The translations under genes were made by a program, and so were the position numbers. Below the pieces are notes generated by a model, which made no database searches, had not been told where the DNA came from, and saw nothing but the letters and a program-made list of their open reading frames with translations. A stretch of 64,000 nt of DNA from Hymenoscyphus infarciens (Eukaryota > Ascomycota > Leotiomycetes > Helotiales > Helotiaceae), in assembly GCA_001414345.1 (NCBI GenBank), contig LLCB01000025.1:124001-188000 (forward strand), read 5' to 3'. Below are positions 55,947 to 64,000 of the stretch, piece after piece; the stretch's first letter is position 1; every line of letters starts with the position of its first letter.

Positions 55947-57633
55947 TTGACTACACCAAGCCTATACCACGCAAGACATGTATTACCCCGTTCTTCGGCT
56001 CCAATCCCCAACATCGTTTTACAAGCCTCAGCCGACCTTTCCCACCCACTAAATCAGCTTGGTGATCTTGGTACTCCAGTTGAGGCCACGTCTTTCTTCT
56101 CAGTTGATAACTCGTGTTTTGGGAAAAAGCTCGATAACAAGAATTTCGCTAATAGAGGAGAATTTTTCAAGGATGCGTATGGAGACGCTGTTCACATAGC
56201 AAGTGGAGCGAGAAAGTGGCCAGATCTCGGTGGTGATGCCGCAGCACTGTACTTTGGAAGGAATATTGAAGAAGACAGGTACAAGAACGATGTTGTTGGT
56301 AACGTGTCTCTTCTAATTTTTGAAACGCTGTTTGGCTAATGTTACTTAGCAAACATTGCTGCTATCTCAGAATGGGATAAACCCGCTTGGGGATTCGATC
56401 CTTACATTGTGAGTAATACTTTTCCCCTGTCTGTTTCATATCTAACTGTTCCGCTAGGTCTTAAGTTGTAAGGTCGATTTATCCAGATTTCCCAGAAAAT
56501 CGTTAACCTTTACTACCACAGGCGAAGATACATACAATGCTTGTGGAAATCATATTGGTAAAGACCCTCGGTATGCCTCTGACTGTATACTTTAACAAGC
56601 GGTGCTAATAAGATCACACAGTGGGATAACGCGTTATGTTGACAACACAAGAAGCTGGTTTTGGAACAAATCAACAATACACTGCTGCGATGCATTTTTT
56701 ACACAATTGAATATCGACGAGGCGCATGACGCGTATGGAAACGACGAAAAGAAAAAAGGGGATCTTCCCTATTGGCAAACTAGCGGGGCGACACTGATTC
56801 ACGAAATGCTACATACTTTGGAGATCACCGGCACTGGAAAAAACGCACGACCACATTGTAAGCAGCATATATACCTTCCTATATTCTTGATAACAACTCC
56901 GAATTGCTACTGAAAAATGGTGATAGTGGTGGATGAGCTTTTCGACGGCTCTTCGGGGAAACGTGCAAAGGACTGCAAAAAGGCGGCTGACATATATGGA
57001 GCCGCTGTAACAAGTAAAAATCCAGACAACTATGCCCAATTTGCTTCTGGTATGTCAAACCCCTTACAGTATCTTTACCCTCTATGGTATCTTCTGCTGA
57101 CTCCGATTTAAGCGATGTTCTGGAAAGATATCAATGGTGTACTCCCCGGCATACCGGAAGATAATGCCATCATATCGAATTCAGAATACGTGAGCGATAG
57201 CGATGTAAACTACGTCACCCCATCTCTACCGCCCCCACCGGTGATTTGTGCTGGAACACCATCTTACAAACCATCCACCACAGAGCAGTATATGACCAAC
57301 AAGATTCCTGTCTATTGCAAAACAGTAGCGGGACGTTTAGTGAACGAGACCCAAAATTATCATCCTATCGGCTATTTTGCGGGCGATGCAAAGCCTCAGA
57401 ATGACAACAGTGTTTGGCTATCGATTTCGAAAGATCCAGCTTGCCATAAGAAAACGGGATATATTATTCAGGAGGATGAATGCAATGCTATATTTGGAAT
57501 TGCACTCAATAACTGCAACACGAACAGCAGAGCGGAAAAATTTGGAGGTCAGATCCGGTCTCACTGCTCAGTTTGGAACCTTACAACTACCTTCGGGACC
57601 ACTACATTGCCACCGGGACGACCAGTTCTATAG
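55947..57633 (+). CDS. Secreted M35-like (aspzincin-type) zinc metalloprotease, 5' end unresolved
   Basis: Exons 55947-56298, 56350-56408, 56458-56570, 56622-56857, 56927-57049 and 57113-57633 join in phase through 51-, 49-, 51-, 69- and 63-bp introns; about 467 residues are readable. The zinc motif HEMLH is encoded at 56800-56814 in TLIHEMLHTLEITG, and downstream ADIYGAAVTSKNPDNYAQFA resembles the conserved helix of deuterolysin/lysine-specific metalloendopeptidases (M35 group). The C-terminal exon adds a Cys-containing domain of unknown role. Secretion is expected for the family, but the frame upstream of 55947 meets TAA and there is no early in-frame ATG. A nearby ATG at 55916 (MVFLKTPFF, signal-like) lies in another frame with a T9 tract between. 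Either a small unseen exon supplies the start or the gene has lost it. Confidence 0.68.
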
Positions 57634-59704
57634 AGCATAGCATCTATTTCTTCCCCGATTTAGCTTCCCATCGTTAGAAAAGGAGCGACTTTATCTGTAC
57701 AGAGTTATTATCTTAGACCCTACTCCTCTACCAACAATCCAACTATGTTTGCCAACATCCATTGATTCTTGATTCATAATTTCTTGCTAATTCCTCTTAC
57801 ATAAAACGAACCCCCTGATAACCACGCGAGAACCCCCTTCAAAATAAACGAAGTATCCAACCACTTGCCAAAATTCCACTCGGTGGAGCAGAGATGTGAA
57901 GATCCCTATAAGTTACCTTTTAGGGCAATAATCCCAGCTACTCTATGTCCTTTTCTTTAGTATAATGAGAGTTCTAGAGTGGATAGAGTATAGGTTTATT
58001 AGAATTCCAAAAATGACTTAGATTAGAATCACTATATCAAGTAAATGACTATAGTAAGTTATAAGTTAAGCTTAAATTTGCCTACTTTTTTTTATAATCC
58101 AAGCTTTTTTTTATAAAGGCTTTTTCCCTCTTTTCTTTAGAAGACAGATAACAAAAGTGCTCTAAAAGAGACGAGGCCTAGCTAGAAAGAAGCGCTAGAT
58201 CTAATTATCTCTCTTCTATATTACTTATTAATTTTAAAGTAAGTATAATAAAAGTAAATTAAAAGATAAATAATTCTTAAAATAACCACTTTTCTTAAGC
58301 TATAAGGTTAATAAGCTATGCTAAGACTCTACAAAAATTAAGACAGATATTAAATTGTCTGTTTTTGTCCTATAAAGTTTATAGAGTATAAGAGGAGATA
58401 TAAGTCTCTTCTTTCCTATTCTTATAAATTATATATTATAAATTATTATTAATTAAAAGATAAAAGAGTATTTAAAAAGAGGGGAAATTAAGGAATTTCT
58501 TAAAAAGCTTAGATTAAAAAAAAATAAGCAAATTCAAGCTTAACTCGTAACTTACTATACTTAGTAAGATCTAGAAATAGCGGTGAACCTTTGTTCATTC
58601 TCTATTGTTCCACCTCGAAAAAACTCGTGTATTTGTTTACTTAAACAATTATATATTCTAGACTTATACTTCTATAGCCCCGAAAGACCCCAGTAGCGGG
58701 TTCTATATAATAATCCCACTAGAACCCCTTCTAGAACTCAAGCTCAACCGCCCCTTCTATTCGAGGCTAAAAAATCTAAAAAAATGTTATCGACGAGAAA
58801 TTAGAGAACAGCGATACTATATTCTCTATACTTATACCGAGACATAAAGAATCGAGGGTCTAAAATCTTCGTCGTCTCTATTAAGGCTTCGATTTCTTTT
58901 TCACTCTAGTACTCGTATAATTTAAACTACCTAACTCTTCGAAACTGCTCTTTTTTCCTATTAGTAAGCGCAGAAGTCTACTAAGTATTAGCCGCTCGAC
59001 GTCACTTCTATCGAGGTTAGCTTCTATTATTCTAACTAGTAAGTAGAATATATCTAAGAGGTCGCCTTTTACACTTAGTCTATAGTCGGTGCTATATCTA
59101 GAGTATCGCCGTAGGCTAGTATTCCTTTAAGACTTACTAAAGGTTTATTCGATTTCTTTAGTATCCTAGGACGTCTTAATATACCTTTTAGTCTAAATAA
59201 GATCTCTATTACTAGCGTCTAGACCCTCGGTCGTCTCTTTATAGATCTTGAAAACGCCGAGGCGTCTAGTTATATATAAAATTCTAAAACGAACCTACTT
59301 AAATTCTTCCTTTCTAGTAAGACGGACTCGGGCTAAGTCTATCTTTAACAACTAGGTAATATCTCTAAGCTCTCTTTATTTAATAAGGTTTAAATTATTA
59401 GAGTTAAAAGTCTACTTACTAGTAGAAATATCCACTCTAATTCTAAATCTTAATCGCACTATAAACTAAAGCCTAAGACTATAAGAGACCTCTTATATCC
59501 TCCTTCTTTATTACTAGAAGAGCGCTGCTAACTTTCTATAGAAGTTGATACTCTTAAGTCTCTTTCTTAAAGACTAGCTAAGTAGACGCTCTTTATGTTC
59601 TTACTCAGTTCTCTTACTATACCGGCGATCGCTACGAGCTCTAGAGAAATAACTAGGAGTTAGTATTACCCTTTTAAGTACAGGTTTAGAGTATTAAAAC
59701 TGCT
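57634..59704. other. RIP block 3: degraded repeats
   Basis: AT-rich decayed DNA from about 57.95 kb. The patch 58.6-59.6 kb keeps more GC and CpG-type words but no readable frame was followed. No target duplications or LTRs were identified. It directly abuts the 3' end of the HET gene at 59705. Confidence 0.55.
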
Positions 59705-61709
59705 TTAGAACGTGTCTAAGGAGAAAATAGGTATCAATTTTCCTAAAACAATATCGGTATAGAGGAAAGAACACGAAGAACACCTACTATCTTTTGAGTA
59801 TATTAGTGCGCATCGGGTGTAGATCTCTACTACTAGAAGCCATTGTATCTCCTCCAATGCTATACCTCTAACTAGAAGCACCGATACCCTGTTAGAACCC
59901 TGTCTAAATTTCAGTTTAAACTTTTCCCAACTCTTAATATTAAGACTATTAAGAATGTTAATATCGCATCCTTTAAAGTCCTTTAGAGCTAGACGAAGAT
60001 CTTTCATTAATTCCCTATATAACTTTCTCTTTCTTAGCCGTCTAGAGGACGAATATCTGACTCTATAATCTTCCTCCAAATCTGATTCGGACTCGCTGAT
60101 TTCTATAATGAGCTGTGGGTCATTCTTTTTAACAGCCTTCAAATGTCTTACAAACCTTTTGTCGCTCGTATGATCGGTCTCTGATTCATCATCACTAGAG
60201 TTGTATAGATAAGAATATCCAGATCTAAGAGCCTTCATGTTCTCTTCAAATTTAAGGTCCTCCTTCCGTGTTTCTAGAATTTGGTTCCGAATTGACAGAA
60301 GTCGGTCCTGGCGCTTTTGTTTATCAATGTCTCTAGGAGTTAGAAACCCTTCAGGGTCTTGAATAATCGTGCCCCGCTGAAGCCCCTTCGGAAAGGCTTT
60401 ACTGGCGTTTCTGCACATGCAGTCCCAGAATAGCTGCTGTTTCCCAAAATGTAGTGTTCGAACGGAAAGGGCACGCTCCTGGGCCACCCACCCTCTCTTG
60501 CACAACGGTGTTTCATCAATGCCATCCTTCCATGTATGTGAGTCAACAAGATAGTAGTCTCCCTTGCTTGCCATTCCATATCGGTCTTTCTCTGATGGAG
60601 GATCACTTAATAAATATTGATCGACATCCAGATTAACAGCAATTGGAACGAGGAGATTGGGATCCCTCTTGACGAAAAGTCCATTTTCTCCATTCGCGAA
60701 ACCTGTGGCGGCGATATTGAGGATACCGTGACGATAAATAGACCCCATATGCGAAGACTCATTTGCCCAATCTTTAGGCGAGTCTTGAACAATACCTGGC
60801 AATGATAAGTACAGTAAACGTAACTATAAAAGCTAGAACTTACACAAAGACTCAATCCAAAGATATTGGATGCCCGAGCGGTATGCAAAGTGCAATGCAT
60901 CTTGAAACACTTTAGTCAAGCTCTGCAATGGGAGCCTTTCCCTGCACGCGTCCAGATTCTCCAAGGTAAGTTTGAAGGGCATGCTCGTTCCCCAGCAATG
61001 ACTTAGAGTCGCGTAGCTGACCGGTGTTGGCAAACTCAACTTGTCCCGAAGCCGTATATTCAAATTATTTACATCGGACCCCAAAATCTCGATCAGACGA
61101 GAAGGCATGAAATTTGACTTTGCGAATGCAGAGCTACACTCTTCGTGCGTCTCATGACATTCTTTGAACCAGCTTGCCGCCTGCAACATACTTTCCTTGG
61201 ATTTGGTAGAAGAGGAGAGAGTGGATTCGAAGTGGATCATACGGGGAATATCGCCGTCGTCGACTAGTGGACGAAATGATGAGCATAGGAGCTAGCTTTA
61301 GAGTACTAACTTACCGGTTGGGTTCATCTTTTGAAGACCAAGTCTTACTACGTTGCTCCCCCAGGACGTCGACCCAACGGGTCGAAACATTATATCGTGG
61401 ACCCGGATAAAGTAGCCATAGCGAGGATTAAGGAAGTACTCAATTTTCAATGAAGGCGATATCTCAGGTTTGTAGAATTTGGAGGTTAACAAAGCACAGA
61501 GTCGGCAAGCGATTGGATTTTGGGGGTCCACGTGGAGTGTGTTTGGAGCGTATGGTGACCATGTGAACTCTCTCTCGAATATGGCTAGACATTGATTGCA
61601 GAGAACATCAGGAAACTAAGCAAACTCAGTAAAGGCAGCAGTTCCCTTGCAGTGAGAGTTAACAACATACGAATGGTGTCGCCTCGTCCAATTGTGGCCC
61701 GCCTCCCAT
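59705..61709 (-). CDS. HET-domain protein, C-terminus entering RIP DNA
   Basis: Minus-strand exons 61709-61671, 61615-61315, 61263-60844 and 60795-59705 (introns 55, 51 and 48 bp; all phases agree) give 616 residues. It starts MGGGPQLDEATPF, followed by VLCNQCLAIF, and ACRLCALL. The HET domain runs from SYATLSHCWGTS to YLWIESLC-IVQDSPKDW, GSIYRHGILNIAATGFAN and KRGWVAQERALSVRTLHF, the usual landmarks. A charged Ser/Asp/Glu insertion (SSDDESETDHTSDKRF…) follows. HET proteins control vegetative incompatibility and related cell death. The last ~90 residues (VVEIYTRCALIYSKDSRC…) look like a mutated version of the family's YTRRxLTYxKDRL segment, and the usual PSWSW-type C-terminus is missing, so the 3' end is probably eroded. 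Whether it still functions is unknown. Confidence 0.78.
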
Positions 61710-62050
61710 GCGGGTTCCAAAGGAAATATTTATTCTGCTCATGGCGAACGATCAGAAGTTCAGAACCGAAATCACTTTGTTGGATTGTTACTTGGAAGCA
61801 TTTATCAATGATAACGGGGCTGAGTGAGAGGCGGTGCTCAGTCGCTGCCTTGCTCACTCTCAGCCGAGTGCTCACCGAGTTTCCACTCTCACAAGCGACA
61901 CGCGAGCAGCAGGGCGAAACAACCCAAAAAAAATTACAACTTCTCTCCTCTATAATTCAACTCTCCAAGTTCAGAATTATTCGTTCAGCGGCAAGGGTGC
62001 CGACTTATTTTACTTTTTTTCCTCTGTAGCGCACTATCTTAAAGGAAAAG
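61710..62050. promoter_or_regulatory. Upstream region of the HET gene
   Basis: Normal-composition DNA up to the border with RIP block 4 near 62.04 kb. Presumed promoter; no motif claimed. Confidence 0.4.
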
Positions 62051-63676
62051 AGAAGGTAAAACGAAGTGTTTAATAACTGTTCTAAAAATCAGATAGTCTT
62101 TACAATTACTCTAAGATAGTTCTGATTTTAATTATTTATAATTCTTCTTATTATCTTTTAATTAAATAGTACTTATTTAAGACGTTCTTAGAATAGTTTC
62201 TCTTAAGAAATATTAGAAATAGTGTCTACTTAAGAGAAGAGTTAATTATATAGAGAGTATTAGAAGATAATCTATAGCTAAAGAACTACTTAAGACTACT
62301 CTTATAAAACTAGAACTATTTTAGACGCCTTAGCTTAAGAAGTAGAGATATATATAAACTCTTTTAGAGCCTGCTTAGCTAGCTATAAGATAATATTAAA
62401 TTATCTAATAAATATACTAGGATCTTCTAAAAGTAGTATAGTATATATTTATTTATTATCTAATTATTTAGATAACATAGTCGGTAATCGTTTAGCTCGC
62501 TTATCTAATATCTTAGAGCTAGTATTTTATCTTAGAATAGTAGTAATATACTTAAGTAAGAAAAAAGATATATCTAGATATATTTCAATTTTCGTAGTTT
62601 CAGCGATAATAACCTTTTTTAGTAGAGATAATCTTTTATAGAAAAATTAGATTATTTAGCTAAATAATCTAGCTTAAAAAATATATAAGCTAAACGATTT
62701 AGTATATATTAAAGTGTTAAATATATTAAATTATCTATTATTATTATAACGTCTTTTTAGTAGTATATATTCTAAACTATCTAAAAATTATACTAGCTAA
62801 ATAGGCTCTTAAGTACTTAGTATCGCTTATAAAGCTTTAATACTTATATTATAAGAATATAAATTAATAAAATTAGTTAAAAGTAAGTAATAGTTATTAT
62901 ATATAGAGAATTAATTTTATATAGCTCTAGTCTACTATATATAACTATAGTCTAAAACCCGTCGAGTAGTATAGTTAATATATAATAGTTCTAGAAATAG
63001 TAGAAATAATTTAAATAGTTCTAAATATTCAATAGTTCTAGAATAGTTCTAAGTTTTAAAGGTTTTTCTTAAGCTAAGATAATAATAAACTATTCTAAAA
63101 AGAAGATTATCTAAATATTTAGCTTATCTAGAGAGTAACTAGCGAATAGTTCTAAATCTAAAAACTAGCTCTATTAGATATTCTTCTAGAATATTCTAGA
63201 AATACTCTATTCTACTTTCTCTTTTTCTTTAAAAATAGCTCTTTTAAAAGAAATACTTAGATATATAATTAATATAAGTAAGATAGAAATCTCTAGAATA
63301 TAATAATAGAGAAAACGTAAATTATCTTCTTATTCTAGCTATTTATAAAGCTCTTTTTATTAAATTTATTAAAAGTATTAAAGAGTAGTATTAGCTTCTA
63401 TAAATAAGATAGAGAAAAGAGAGTAAGTAAAAGATAAAGAAGAGAAGAAAAAATAAAGATATATACTTAGTTATTACTTTTAAATTCTTAGTATTCTTAA
63501 AATATATACTTTATAATCTATTTATATACTACTAGATAAAATTCTTTATCTAGTTCTTTTTAATATCTCTTTTATAAATCTCTTTACTAAGATTCTATAT
63601 AATTAATAATATTAAAGATATTCTATACTTTAGCTACTTATTTATCTACTAATTTAGAACTTTCTCTTACTCTTTT
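62051..63676. other. RIP block 4: degraded repeats
   Basis: AT-rich DNA with no readable frame. Words such as AATAGTTCTA recur, notably at 62.98-63.06 kb. Confidence 0.55.
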
Positions 63677-64000
63677 TATAATAATACGAAAAATATATAA
63701 CTATTAAAAAGATATATAAGAGTAAATTTAATAGAAGAAGATAGATAAATAGTAGATACTAATATAGAAGAAAAGACTAAATTAGCTTTCTCTTATCTTA
63801 AGTAGAAGTATTTATATATAAGAGATTAGATACTACTAAGGTCTAATAATAATAATAATTAAAATCTATCTAATATAGCTAATACTAAATAATAAAAGCT
63901 AAAAAGCTAAATATATAATATCTAAATCTTAATCTCTTCTATATATAAATATTAAATATTAATATCTTCGATATCTTTAGTTATATAAGTAATAGTAATT
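63677..64000 (+). mobile_element. LTR of the copy-2 type, cut by the window edge
   Basis: Starts TATAATAATACGAAAAATA and follows the 496-bp LTR of copy 2 (AAATAATAAAAGCTAAAAAG, CTTCTATATATAAATATTAA) for its first 324 bases. The rest, and whether it is a 5', 3' or solo LTR, lies outside the window. Confidence 0.75.

Overview
The window is nuclear DNA of a filamentous ascomycete. The evidence is short spliced introns of about 48-70 bp with GT..AG ends and CTAAC-like branch sites, fungal-only families (Pal1, Ser/Gly-rich DUF7732-type wall protein, HET-domain proteins, heme-thiolate peroxidase), and long AT-rich blocks almost without CpA/TpG, the mark of repeat-induced point mutation (RIP). A leotiomycete (Helotiales-like) source is my guess from the overall look of the genes; I cannot prove it from the sequence.

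Layout. 1-12.3 kb: the 3' end of a Pal1 gene, a gene-poor spacer, a thymine/uracil DNA glycosylase, UDP-GlcNAc pyrophosphorylase (chitin and GPI precursor synthesis) and a secreted GPI-type Ser/Gly-rich protein. About 12.3-23.3 kb: a RIP-mutated block holding an LTR/Gypsy element (13736-22676, TSD TTCTA) into which a second LTR element (14729-17861) has inserted. 23.3-33.2 kb: a housekeeping island with UBE2C/Ubc11 and CHK1 transcribed divergently from a shared 571-bp promoter, two small hypothetical genes, and the ESCRT factor VTA1. About 33.2-42.7 kb: a second RIP block with a larger relative of the nested element (35866-41482, exact TSD ATATC, two 496-bp LTRs), an LTR fragment and an inverted-repeat element. 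42.7-57.6 kb: a full-length ABCA-type transporter, a secreted heme-thiolate peroxidase, a dead HET-domain gene carrying two C-to-T-type stop codons and a hAT-like MITE, a secreted protein of unknown function, a second MITE copy, and a secreted zinc metalloprotease with an unclear 5' end. 57.6-64 kb: further RIP DNA flanking a four-exon HET-domain gene whose 3' end runs into it, with the start of another LTR at the right edge.

The window therefore alternates conserved cell-biology genes in normal-composition DNA with secreted, transport and self/non-self genes next to RIP-degraded transposons, i.e. a two-compartment genome. All exon structures were worked out by hand from splice motifs, reading phase and family conservation; none has transcript support here.
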